From positions 1 through 12,631 of the forward strand of contig SOIA01000295.1 in assembly GCA_004378665.1 (NCBI GenBank): 12,631 nucleotides of DNA. The letters run 5' to 3'. Below are positions 6,679 through 12,631 of this stretch, piece after piece. Made by a program: the position numbers and the translations under genes. Each line of letters begins with the position of its first letter. The first letter of the stretch is position 1. The notes under the pieces were generated by a model, which ran no database searches, had not been told where the DNA came from, and saw only the letters and a program-made list of their open reading frames with translations. This DNA is from Candidatus Aminicenantota bacterium (lineage in GTDB: Bacteria; Acidobacteriota; Aminicenantia; Aminicenantales; Aminicenantaceae).

Positions 6679-7863
6679 TCATTTGATTATTACCAGTTGC
6701 TTCCCACATTTCTCGAAAGTCGCAAGCACCCTCTCGAGCTGTTCGTCTGTATGAGTTGCCGAGTAACTGGTCCTGATCAAAGATTTATCCTCAGGGACCG
6801 CGGGGAAAATCACGGGATTGGTGAATATCCCCTCCTCTTTGACGAGCTTCCACAACAGAAATGTCAATTCAACAGTGCCGATGATGATTGGAATGATCGG
6901 GGTTTCGGTGGGGCCTGTGTTGTAACCCATGGCCTGGAATCCATCCTTCATTTTTTTTGTGATACTCCACAATTTCTCTCTTCGCTCCGGTTCATTCTCT
7001 ATGATATCCAGTGTCGCCAGAACTGTTGCGACAGAGGCCGGGGTGATGCTCGCGCTGAAAATCAGGGACCGAGCAAAATGTTTGATGTAAGAAATGACTT
7101 TTTTATCTCCGGCGACGAACCCTCCCAGGGAGGCAAAAGACTTGCTGAATGTGCCCATCACCAGGTCAACATCATCTTCGACTCCGAAATGCTCGGAGGT
7201 CCCCCTTCCATTTTTTCCCATGACCCCGATGCCATGCGCATCATCCACCATAACTTTTGCGTTGTATTTCTTGGCAACCTCGATGACTCCCGGGAGGTTG
7301 GTGAAGTCGCCTTCCATGCTGTAGACACCATCCACGATGATCAGTTTCCCGATATCCTTATCCAGGGAAGCCAATTGCTTCTCCAAGTCTGCCATGTCAT
7401 TGTGTTTGTACTTGAAGACATGTCCGTAAGACAGGCGGCAGGCATCGACAATACTGGCGTGGACCATCTTGTCCGTAACGACGGCGTCCCCTCTTCCAAT
7501 CAATGTTGTAATGATACCCTGGTTAGTCTGGAAACCAGTGCTGAAGGCAAGAGCCGCCTCTTTTTTGATGAATTTGGCCAGCCTTTCCTCCAATTCAAGA
7601 TGAATATCCAGTGTACCGTTTAAAAATCTAGAACCGCAGGTCGCGACGCCGTATCTCTTGACAGCATCCTGAGCCGCTTTCATCACTTTCGGATGGTCCT
7701 GCAATCCCAAATAGTTATTGGAGCCCACCATGATCATCTCTTTTCCGTCCACTCGAACTGTGTTCCCGCTAACCTCTTGAATCGGCATGAAATAGGGATA
7801 CATCCCCATGGCTATAGCCTCATCCGCTCGTGTGAACTCGTAACATTTATCGAAAATGCTCAC
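6679..7863 (-). CDS. PLP-dependent alpha-oxoamine synthase, serine palmitoyltransferase-like
   Basis: A fold-type I PLP enzyme that condenses an amino acid with an acyl thioester and releases CO2. It has 394 residues, normal for the family. K241 in GTFSKSF is the Schiff-base lysine, D207 and H210 (VDDAHG) and H135 (MVHAS) contact the cofactor, and R364 is a candidate carboxylate ligand. GSRFLNGT at 77-84, YSMEGD and TFSKS..SLGGF fit bacterial serine palmitoyltransferase as I recall it from Sphingomonas better than Kbl (GTLGKALGG) or BioF. Glycine C-acetyltransferase or another oxoamine synthase remains possible. The start is GTG, set by AGGAGG eight bases upstream. It is the first gene of a probable minus-strand operon with the S55 and propeller genes, and it is divergent from an SDR that could reduce its product. 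Confidence 0.8.
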   Translation of the reverse strand: MSIFDKCYEFTRADEAIAMGMYPYFMPIQEVSGNTVRVDGKEMIMVGSNNYLGLQDHPKVMKAAQDAVKRYGVATCGSRFLNGTLDIHLELEERLAKFIKKEAALAFSTGFQTNQGIITTLIGRGDAVVTDKMVHASIVDACRLSYGHVFKYKHNDMADLEKQLASLDKDIGKLIIVDGVYSMEGDFTNLPGVIEVAKKYNAKVMVDDAHGIGVMGKNGRGTSEHFGVEDDVDLVMGTFSKSFASLGGFVAGDKKVISYIKHFARSLIFSASITPASVATVLATLDIIENEPERREKLWSITKKMKDGFQAMGYNTGPTETPIIPIIIGTVELTFLLWKLVKEEGIFTNPVIFPAVPEDKSLIRTSYSATHTDEQLERVLATFEKCGKQLVIIK

Positions 7864-7871
7864 TCCAGTCT

Positions 7872-7877
7872 CCTCCT
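7872..7877 (-). promoter_or_regulatory. Ribosome-binding site fixing the GTG start of the SPT-like gene
   Basis: AGGAGG on the minus strand lies eight bases before the GTG at 7863. The next in-frame ATG is too far inside the N-terminal helix, so GTG is preferred. Confidence 0.7.
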
Positions 7878-7944
7878 TAAAACCTCTCCTTTATTCAAAA
7901 AGTTTCCTCTCTCTTATCCAGCACTTCAAGCATGAGGCTTAAGT

Positions 7945-7973
7945 TTGACCGTGGAAGGTAATTTTCATACAAT
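7945..7973 (+). promoter_or_regulatory. Promoter of the SDR gene giving a leaderless mRNA
   Basis: TTGACC at 7945-7950, a 17-nt spacer and TACAAT at 7968-7973 make a good sigma-70 promoter. The expected start point, about seven bases after the -10, falls on the A of the ATG at 7981. An in-frame TTG at 7945 lies inside this -35 and so is unlikely to be the translation start. Confidence 0.6.
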
Positions 7974-7980
7974 CTTACCC

Positions 7981-8952
7981 ATGAAAGCCCTTGTCACTGG
8001 AGGTACCGGCTTCATCGGAAGCCATTTGATCGAACTCTTACTGAAGAAGAACGTGGAGGTGGTTGCTCTTGTGCGGAACCTCAACAATCTCAAATGGATA
8101 AAAGGACTCGACATTCACCTTCTCAAGGGAGATCTCTTCTCCCTTCCTTCCCTTCCCAAGGACATTGATTATGTCTTTCATGCTGCCGGTTTAACCAAAG
8201 CGACCAAGAAGGTTGATTATTATACAGTAAACCATCAGGGGACAGCAAGTTTTTTTGAGGCGCTCAGGTCTCAAAACGTATCTCCTCAAAGAATCATTCA
8301 TCTCAGCACCCTCGCCGCTGTCGGACCTTCATCTGGAGGAAAACCGGTTCAGGAAACCACTCCACCCCAGCCCATCACTCCTTACGGTGAGAGTAAGCTT
8401 TTGGGTGAAACAGAGGCTCTGAAATTCAAGAAAATTTTCCCGGTTGTCATCCTGAGAATCGGAGCCATATTTGGCCCGCGAGACACTGATTTCCTCCAAT
8501 ATTTCAAATGGATAAAACGAGGCGTGCTTCCCTCCCTGGCTTCCAGCCCAAGGCGGGTGAGCCTGTGTTACGTGAAAGATCTTTCCGAGGCCCTTTATCT
8601 CTGTTCCCAGAAAGTGTTGGGAAGCGGTGAGATATTCAATATTGCCAATCCAGAGCCCTACTCTTGGGATGAGGTGGGAAAAGCCGCAGGTCAAGCGATG
8701 GAGAAAGAACTGAGAAGAGTGAAGGTTCCCCTACCTTTTCTTTATCTGGCCGCTCTGCTCTCTGAGATAGGAAACAAAATAAGCAGGTCTCCAAACATCT
8801 TTGATTTAAACAAATTCAAGGATATGAAGCAGACAGATTGGATCGCGGACACCGGAAAAGCACGAGAGAAATTGTCATTTCGCACTCAATACACTCTTCA
8901 AGAGGCCGTGAAAGAAACGATCGACTGGTACCTCGAAAACAACTGGCTGTAA
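7981..8952 (+). CDS. Extended short-chain dehydrogenase/reductase (NAD-dependent epimerase/dehydratase family)
   Basis: A 323-residue NAD(P)-dependent oxidoreductase of the extended SDR class. The nucleotide-binding GGTGFIG is at residues 7-13, directly after the first strand, which supports the ATG chosen. VFHAAG is at 65-70, the catalytic serine or threonine is in LSTLAAVGP (109-110), and YGESK gives Y135 and K139. The C-terminus (AVKETIDWYLENNWL) is typical of the epimerase/3-beta-HSD-like branch. Substrates in this branch range from nucleotide sugars to sterols and long-chain ketones. Being divergent from an SPT-like gene makes a 3-ketosphinganine reductase role (like Caulobacter CerR, itself an epimerase-like SDR) a reasonable guess, but no residue proves it. 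There is no Shine-Dalgarno sequence before the ATG. Confidence 0.8.
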   Translation: MKALVTGGTGFIGSHLIELLLKKNVEVVALVRNLNNLKWIKGLDIHLLKGDLFSLPSLPKDIDYVFHAAGLTKATKKVDYYTVNHQGTASFFEALRSQNVSPQRIIHLSTLAAVGPSSGGKPVQETTPPQPITPYGESKLLGETEALKFKKIFPVVILRIGAIFGPRDTDFLQYFKWIKRGVLPSLASSPRRVSLCYVKDLSEALYLCSQKVLGSGEIFNIANPEPYSWDEVGKAAGQAMEKELRRVKVPLPFLYLAALLSEIGNKISRSPNIFDLNKFKDMKQTDWIADTGKAREKLSFRTQYTLQEAVKETIDWYLENNWL

Positions 8953-8963
8953 AAACAAAAAAA

Positions 8964-8980
8964 GGAGACAGGTGTTTACG
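8964..8980 (+). repeat. Possible REP-like GGAGACAGG element
   Basis: GGAGACAGGTGTTTACG lies just after the SDR stop and resembles the GGGGTCAGG element at 930-950. It is followed by AT-rich sequence and then the palindrome at 9014. The assignment rests on partial similarity only. Confidence 0.22.
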
Positions 8981-9013
8981 CTCAGTAATTAGGTAACTTT
9001 TCCTACAAGAAGA

Positions 9014-9046
9014 GGGACGGTCCCAAAAGAAAAAGTTGTCCGTCCC
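9014..9046. terminator. Hairpin or palindrome between convergent SDR and DsbD-N-like genes
   Basis: GGGACGG at 9014-9020 pairs with CCGTCCC at 9040-9046 (7-bp stem, 19-nt loop). A nested perfect palindrome GGGACGGTCCC lies at 9014-9024. In the minus direction TCTTCTTGT follows, a weak T tract. The stem begins within two bases of the stop codon of the minus-strand gene. It could serve as a bidirectional terminator and shares its GGGAC core with the element at 2660-2672. Confidence 0.45.
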
Positions 9047-9047
9047 C

Positions 9048-9506
9048 TTATTCAGAGATAGATACAGAAACGGAAAATTTTGAGCTGCTTTTTAAACACC
9101 ACCCTTCCTCTTTAGAGCAGACGAAATACTTGATCTTTCCCTCAAGAAGATGCTTGCCTTTCTCAGCATCCGGGCTGACTGTAAAAGGGATCTCGACCGG
9201 ATCCTTCAGGTTCAAGTATTCTTCTCCCATTTCCTCCAGTATCTCGATATCCAGATCTGCGTCTGTAAACGCCTCTTTGGAAAAAATAATCGCCTCGCAG
9301 GGACTGAACTCGATGGAAAAGGAGGGTTGGGGATTGACAGTCAATCCTTCTTGAACAGTGAGTTTCAGGATGATCTTTCCCTCCTGGCCTCTGGACAGGC
9401 TTTTGGGACTCACGGACCCCTCGATCCTCAAGACGTCGTCTTCCTCAGCAAAGGGGGAAAGAGAAATGCTAAATATGAACAGAAAAAGAAAAATACATCT
9501 CTTCAA
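9048..9506 (-). CDS. Secreted stand-alone DsbD N-terminal-like (nDsbD) domain protein
   Basis: A 152-residue exported protein. Residues 1-20 form a signal peptide. The rest is a beta-sandwich-like sequence resembling the periplasmic N-terminal domain of DsbD: V-S-P-(x)3-L-(x)2-G near 32-40, the EIPFTVSPDAEKGKHLLEGKI segment typical of the family, and a C-terminal cysteine pair C130 and C137 (YFVCSKEEGWC). In E. coli nDsbD the redox cysteines are C103 and C109, with five residues between them; here there are six. A third cysteine, C70, is present. The membrane and thioredoxin-like parts of DsbD are absent and no neighbour supplies them. The start is TTG, set by GGAGG seven bases upstream and a good promoter. 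A role in periplasmic thiol transfer is an inference. Confidence 0.65.
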   Translation of the reverse strand: MKRCIFLFLFIFSISLSPFAEEDDVLRIEGSVSPKSLSRGQEGKIILKLTVQEGLTVNPQPSFSIEFSPCEAIIFSKEAFTDADLDIEILEEMGEEYLNLKDPVEIPFTVSPDAEKGKHLLEGKIKYFVCSKEEGWCLKSSSKFSVSVSISE

Positions 9507-9513
9507 AGCCGTT

Positions 9514-9518
9514 CCTCC
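9514..9518 (-). promoter_or_regulatory. Ribosome-binding site fixing the TTG start of the DsbD-N-like gene
   Basis: GGAGG on the minus strand lies seven bases before the TTG at 9506. The hydrophobic signal sequence begins directly after it, and no ATG lies in frame close by. Confidence 0.6.
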
Positions 9519-9539
9519 GTCGTTTATCGGTCAAGCTGC

Positions 9540-9568
9540 ATATTACTTTCTCTCTATGCCCGAGTCAA
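9540..9568 (-). promoter_or_regulatory. Sigma-70-type promoter of the DsbD-N-like gene
   Basis: On the minus strand TTGACT (9568-9563), a 17-nt spacer and TAATAT (9545-9540) match the consensus well. Transcription would start near 9533 and give a leader of about 27 nt containing the ribosome-binding site. Confidence 0.6.
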
Positions 9569-9579
9569 TAAAATTTGCC

Positions 9580-9608
9580 TTTATTTTTATTTTTTTATTT
9601 ATTATAAT
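9580..9608 (+). promoter_or_regulatory. Probable promoter of the fabH-type gene
   Basis: A perfect TATAAT at 9603-9608 lies in a very AT-rich stretch; the -35 (TTTATT at 9580-9585) is poor. Transcription would start near 9615 and leave only about 8 nt before the ATG at 9623, with no Shine-Dalgarno sequence. Confidence 0.45.
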
Positions 9609-9622
9609 CGACTGCAAACACC

Positions 9623-10624
9623 ATGGATACAAAATCGATCATCACGGGAACCGGCCACTTCCTCCCTCCCAAGGTGGTGACAAACTTTGACCTCGAAAAA
9701 ATCGCGAACACCACTGACGAGTGGATCCGTCAAAGGTCGGGAATCATAGAAAGGCACTATGTGGAACCTGGCGTGGGAAGCTCTGACCTTGGCTATGAAG
9801 CCTCTTTGCGCGCCATAGAAGATGCGAAAATCGACAAGTCTGAAATTGATTTCATTATCGCTGCCACTCTTTCTCCTGATCACTACTTTCCTGGAATAGG
9901 TGTCTTGGTCCAGGCCAAACTCGGTCTTTCCGGGATAGGGGCTCTTGATGTGAGAAATCAGTGCACGGGCTTCATATACGCGCTTTCTGTGGCAGACCAG
10001 TACATTAAAACACACACATACAAAAAAATCCTCCTCGTGGCGGCCGAAGTGCAAACATCAAACCTCGATTATTCTGATGACGGAAGAGACATCGCTGTTC
10101 TCTTCGGGGATGGTGGGGCCGCGGTCATCCTTGAACCGAACAACAAAGATGACGGCAGAGGCGTGCTATCAACTCATCTCTTCTCAGACGGCAATCATAT
10201 TTCAGACCTCTGGATGGAAAAGCCAAGCCCGAAAGACAATCCGACATTCCAAAAAGAGTTCTTCGATGAAAAGAGATATTTTCCCCGCATGAGCGGACGG
10301 AACGTGTTCAAGAATGCTTCAGAAAAAATGCCCGAGGCAGTGAGGTTGGCTTTAGATCACAACGGCCTCACTATCGATGATGTGGACCATCTCATTCCCC
10401 ATCAGGCAAACGACAGGATCTCGTTGATGGTCGCGAGAAATCTGAGAATCCCTGTTGAAAAAGTGATCAGAAACATCGACCGGGTCGGGAACACGACCGC
10501 CGCCTCCATTCCGATCGCTCTGGATGAATCCTTGAAGAACGGAAGGATAAAAGAGGGCGACATCGTGGTCCTCACAGCTTTCGGTTCTGGCTACACGTGG
10601 GGTTCCGCGGTTATCCAGTTTTAA
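9623..10624 (+). CDS. fabH: 3-oxoacyl-ACP synthase III (FabH-type ketoacyl synthase)
   Basis: A cytoplasmic condensing enzyme that joins a starter acyl-CoA to malonyl-ACP in fatty acid synthesis. C114 in NQCTGF, H260 in PHQAN and N290 in VGNTTAASIP form the full Cys-His-Asn triad. The FabH entry motif TDEWIRQRSGI is at 31-41, and the C-terminal GSGYTWGSA is conserved. At 333 residues it is slightly longer than E. coli FabH (317). The extra length lies roughly at 187-230, near the substrate entrance, so its starter unit may differ from acetyl-CoA. It is not OleA-like. No ACP, FabD or FabF gene is adjacent, so it stands outside the usual fab cluster. A specialised role is possible, for instance with the nearby SPT-like gene. 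The gene symbol is given by family only. Confidence 0.88.
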   Translation: MDTKSIITGTGHFLPPKVVTNFDLEKIANTTDEWIRQRSGIIERHYVEPGVGSSDLGYEASLRAIEDAKIDKSEIDFIIAATLSPDHYFPGIGVLVQAKLGLSGIGALDVRNQCTGFIYALSVADQYIKTHTYKKILLVAAEVQTSNLDYSDDGRDIAVLFGDGGAAVILEPNNKDDGRGVLSTHLFSDGNHISDLWMEKPSPKDNPTFQKEFFDEKRYFPRMSGRNVFKNASEKMPEAVRLALDHNGLTIDDVDHLIPHQANDRISLMVARNLRIPVEKVIRNIDRVGNTTAASIPIALDESLKNGRIKEGDIVVLTAFGSGYTWGSAVIQF

Positions 10625-10626
10625 AC

Positions 10627-10637
10627 CCGAAGTTCGG
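10627..10637. repeat. Short perfect inverted repeat after the fabH stop
   Basis: CCGAA-G-TTCGG lies two bases after the stop codon. The stem is only 5 bp with a one-base centre and no T tract follows, so it is a weak terminator candidate or a chance palindrome. Confidence 0.25.
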
Positions 10638-10684
10638 CACGTCAGAGTATTGCCACTGGCCTTCATTTTTGGTAGGATTGCAAT

Positions 10685-10713
10685 TTCACAAAAGAAAGCA
10701 AATCCACTATAAT
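10685..10713 (+). promoter_or_regulatory. Sigma-70-type promoter of the DUF885 gene
   Basis: TTCACA at 10685-10690, a 17-nt spacer and TATAAT at 10708-10713 are near consensus. A second TATAAT overlaps at 10713-10718. Transcription would start near 10720, leaving a leader of about 49 nt with a strong ribosome-binding site. Confidence 0.6.
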
Positions 10714-10757
10714 ATAATTAGGACAATAAATATGCAGAGCAATAAAAGCTCATACTG

Positions 10758-10763
10758 AGGAGG
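10758..10763 (+). promoter_or_regulatory. Strong ribosome-binding site of the DUF885 gene
   Basis: AGGAGG lies five bases before the ATG at 10769 and fixes that start, which opens the signal peptide. Confidence 0.75.
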
Positions 10764-10768
10764 ATCAA

Positions 10769-12538
10769 ATGAGGAAGATATTCATACCACTTGCTATTTT
10801 TCTTATCGTTTTTTCAAGCACAGGTCCGCTCATGTCTTCAAAGGATGGTGAAGACAGCAAGTTTCAAAAAACTCTGGAAAAATACCTGAACGAGCATTGG
10901 AAATTTTATCCGACAGCAGCAACGCTCGCCGGCTTCCACGACTACGACAGCAAATTAGAGGACTTCAGCGAGAAGAATCTGGATAAACGTGTCGACGTTC
11001 TGGATACGTATAGCAAAGAATTCGCGGCCGAAATCGACAGAAACAAGCTGAGCACCGAGGTTCTGATCGATTACGAGATGATGCTCGACGCACTGGGACT
11101 GGAAATCCTCAAGAATGAAAACCTCCTTCCCTGGGAATACAATCCCATTTTTTACAACGAGATCTTCATCAACTGCATCGGGGGCCTTTTTGCCAAAGAA
11201 TTCGCGCCGTTAGAGACACGGGCGAAAAATGCGGTTGAAAGGCTGAAAGACCTGCCGAAATTCATCAAGCAGGCTAAAAAAAACCTCAAAACTCCTCCTC
11301 TTTTATACACAGAAACAGCGATCCAGCAGTTCCCGGCAATACTGGACTTTTACAAAACCAGGCTTCCCGAACTGATTGCCGCCGCGCCGGCGGACAGCAG
11401 ATCCAAGCTTCAGGATGGGTTGAACAAAGTCCTGCCGGCCCTGGTGGACTATCAGAATTTTCTCAAGAATCAGCTTCTCCCCCGCTCCACAGGTAACTTC
11501 CGCGTGGGGCAGCAGGTCCACACGCGGCTCCTGCGGTTGACTCTGCAGAATGACATTCCTATCCAGGAACTCATCAACCGTGCCACACCAGATTCTAACA
11601 ATATTCGAAGGGAAATGTTCTTCACCAGTGTTCCGTTCTATAATATCATGGACCCCAAGATCGACCTGCAAAATCCTCCTCCCGGTCTCACTAAAGATCA
11701 ACTTTATAATGAAGTCATCTCCCACGTCATGGAAAGGATAACCGGAGAACATGTTTCAAAAGATGAATACATCGAGAGAGTCAAAGATTCGGTAGGTGAG
11801 ATAAAGGATTTTATCTCGAATAATCAACTGCTCGCACTTCCGGATGAGGATCTCGATATCCAACCGATGCCCCTCTGTTCTCAGGGAATCACGATGACTC
11901 GCGTCGTTACACCAGGAGTCTACGAGTCCCAAGGATCGTTTTCCGTTCTGGTTTCCCCGATCTGCGACGATTGGGATGAAGAGCAAACCAACTCATTCCT
12001 CCAGGAGTACAACAACTCTTACCTTTATTTCTGGACCACCCGCAAAATCTACCCAGGGGAGTTTGTTCCGTTGGCGTTCACCAGAAAGCATCCTTCTTTC
12101 GTGAGGAAACTCTATCCCAACAGGGCTTTGATCAAGAGCTGGCCGATCTTCACCGAGGAGATGCTCGTAATGTCAGGCTTCGGGAACTATGACCTCAGGC
12201 TGCGCTTGAACCAGCTCAAGAATCTACTCAAAACAGTTTTGGACTTTCAGCTCGACCTCAATGTCCACCAGGGTGGTATGACAAAAGACCAGGCCATCCG
12301 TTGGATGACAATAACCGGCTTTCAAACACAGGCAGAAGCGGAAAGAAAATGGAACAGCGTCATTCTCAAACCTGGCGATGCCACACTGGCATATGTCGGT
12401 CTCCAGGAGCTCCAGGATATGGAAAAACAATACAAAGGATTGAAGGGCAATTCATTTACCAAAAAGGAATTCCTGGAGAGACTGCTCAGCTACGGAGCCC
12501 TTCCTCTTCGCCACCTCAAGAGGAAGATGGTGGAATAA
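10769..12538 (+). CDS. Secreted DUF885 family protein lacking the metal-binding motif (likely pseudoenzyme)
   Basis: A 589-residue exported protein. Residues 1-23 form a signal peptide. The DUF885 pattern is clear along its length: PTAATLAGFHDYDSKLEDFS near 48-67, VGQQVHTRLLRL near 246-257, HQGGMTKDQAIRWM at 500-513, KPGDATLAYVGLQEL at 534-548 and the closing LLSYGALPLRHLKRK. In typical members, which I know as putative metallo-carboxypeptidases, the catalytic segment reads HExYPGH followed by EGW. Here the same position reads RKIYPGE (425-431) and KSW (456-458). The metal ligands are therefore replaced while the surrounding sequence is kept and the frame is open, so a binding or structural role is more likely than hydrolysis. 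The gene has its own promoter and ribosome-binding site and follows fabH by 144 nt. Confidence 0.85.
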   Translation: MRKIFIPLAIFLIVFSSTGPLMSSKDGEDSKFQKTLEKYLNEHWKFYPTAATLAGFHDYDSKLEDFSEKNLDKRVDVLDTYSKEFAAEIDRNKLSTEVLIDYEMMLDALGLEILKNENLLPWEYNPIFYNEIFINCIGGLFAKEFAPLETRAKNAVERLKDLPKFIKQAKKNLKTPPLLYTETAIQQFPAILDFYKTRLPELIAAAPADSRSKLQDGLNKVLPALVDYQNFLKNQLLPRSTGNFRVGQQVHTRLLRLTLQNDIPIQELINRATPDSNNIRREMFFTSVPFYNIMDPKIDLQNPPPGLTKDQLYNEVISHVMERITGEHVSKDEYIERVKDSVGEIKDFISNNQLLALPDEDLDIQPMPLCSQGITMTRVVTPGVYESQGSFSVLVSPICDDWDEEQTNSFLQEYNNSYLYFWTTRKIYPGEFVPLAFTRKHPSFVRKLYPNRALIKSWPIFTEEMLVMSGFGNYDLRLRLNQLKNLLKTVLDFQLDLNVHQGGMTKDQAIRWMTITGFQTQAEAERKWNSVILKPGDATLAYVGLQELQDMEKQYKGLKGNSFTKKEFLERLLSYGALPLRHLKRKMVE

Positions 12539-12553
12539 GCGCTGTCAACCGGA

Positions 12554-12631
12554 CGAATTCAGCTCGTTCAAAAGGCCAGCAAAAAAAATCGGCCTCCCTG
12601 TCATCGTCCACAGTCGAAACTCAGGGATCAA
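12554..12631 (+). pseudogene. Possible TatD-like hydrolase fragment with a frameshift (runs off right edge)
   Basis: One frame encodes RIQLVQKASKK up to the run of eight A at 12581-12588. The adjacent frame continues from that run as IGLPVIVHSRNSGI. Joined, they resemble the TatD-family segment in which a helix is followed by lPVIxHsR, about 100 residues into that protein. The N-terminal part is missing because the DUF885 gene ends only 15 bases earlier. A remnant with a frameshift in the A run, or a sequencing slip in a homopolymer, would both explain it. The match is short and from memory. Confidence 0.3.

Noticed and set aside
6646..7623. Long plus-strand open frame of 325 residues antisense to the SPT-like gene
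   Set aside because: It mirrors the codons of a well-conserved PLP enzyme, shows no family motif, and its start has no ribosome-binding site.
7945..7980. TTG at 7945 as SDR start, with GAGG seven bases upstream
   Set aside because: The TTG is part of a good -35 hexamer, and the Rossmann strand begins exactly at the ATG at 7981.
9150..9680. Plus-strand open frame of 176 residues spanning the DsbD-N-like gene and the fabH start
   Set aside because: It overlaps a gene with a clear signal peptide, promoter and ribosome-binding site, and also runs through the fabH promoter.
9623..10624. FabH-type gene plus SDR as an OleA/OleD olefin pair
   Set aside because: The synthase has FabH motifs (TDEWIRQRSGI, GNTTAASIP) and not those of OleA, and no OleB or OleC gene is present.
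1..12631. tRNA, rRNA, CRISPR array, phage genes or transposase
   Set aside because: I looked for clover-leaf ends, regular direct repeats with spacers and transposase or integrase motifs on both strands and saw none.

Overview
The window is about 12.6 kb of dense bacterial chromosome. It has nine intact protein genes, gene fragments at both edges, no gap longer than about 150 bases between the intact genes, and no tRNA, rRNA, CRISPR array, transposase or phage gene that I can recognise. GC content looks moderate by eye, just under half. The mix of genes (S55-type secreted peptidase, secreted beta-propeller protein, DUF885 protein, serine-palmitoyltransferase-like enzyme, stand-alone DsbD N-domain) suggests Acidobacteria or Candidatus Aminicenantes. 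That assignment is an inference from gene content and cannot be settled without a search.

Layout. The left edge holds the tail of a minus-strand amidohydrolase remnant, then a minus-strand metallo-beta-lactamase-fold hydrolase. Divergent from it is a plus-strand pair: a GHMP-family sugar kinase overlapping efp (elongation factor P) by ATGA. A minus-strand series converges on efp: serine-palmitoyltransferase-like enzyme, then a secreted S55 (SpoIVB-like) peptidase, then a secreted beta-propeller protein. Divergent from that series is a plus-strand extended SDR dehydrogenase. It converges on a small minus-strand secreted DsbD-N-like protein. Divergent from that is a plus-strand FabH-type ketoacyl synthase, followed by a secreted DUF885 protein. 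The right edge carries a possible TatD-like fragment with a frameshift.

How the genes may work together. The SPT-like enzyme and the divergent SDR could perform the first two steps of sphingoid-base synthesis (condensation and keto reduction), and FabH supplies fatty acyl chains, so the middle of the window has a lipid theme. The S55 protein and the propeller lie 13 bases apart and both carry signal peptides, so they look like a co-expressed envelope or secreted module.

The most unusual observations are these. (1) The S55 protein carries the two halves of the SpoIVB peptidase domain in reversed order, with the GMSGSP serine half before the GHP histidine half. This looks like a circular permutation. 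(2) The DUF885 protein has lost the family's HE...H metal motif (it reads RKIYPGE) and looks like a pseudoenzyme. (3) Four genes at the heads of transcription units lack a Shine-Dalgarno sequence and have -10 boxes placed so that the mRNA would be leaderless or nearly so, whereas the other genes have a purine-rich ribosome-binding site.
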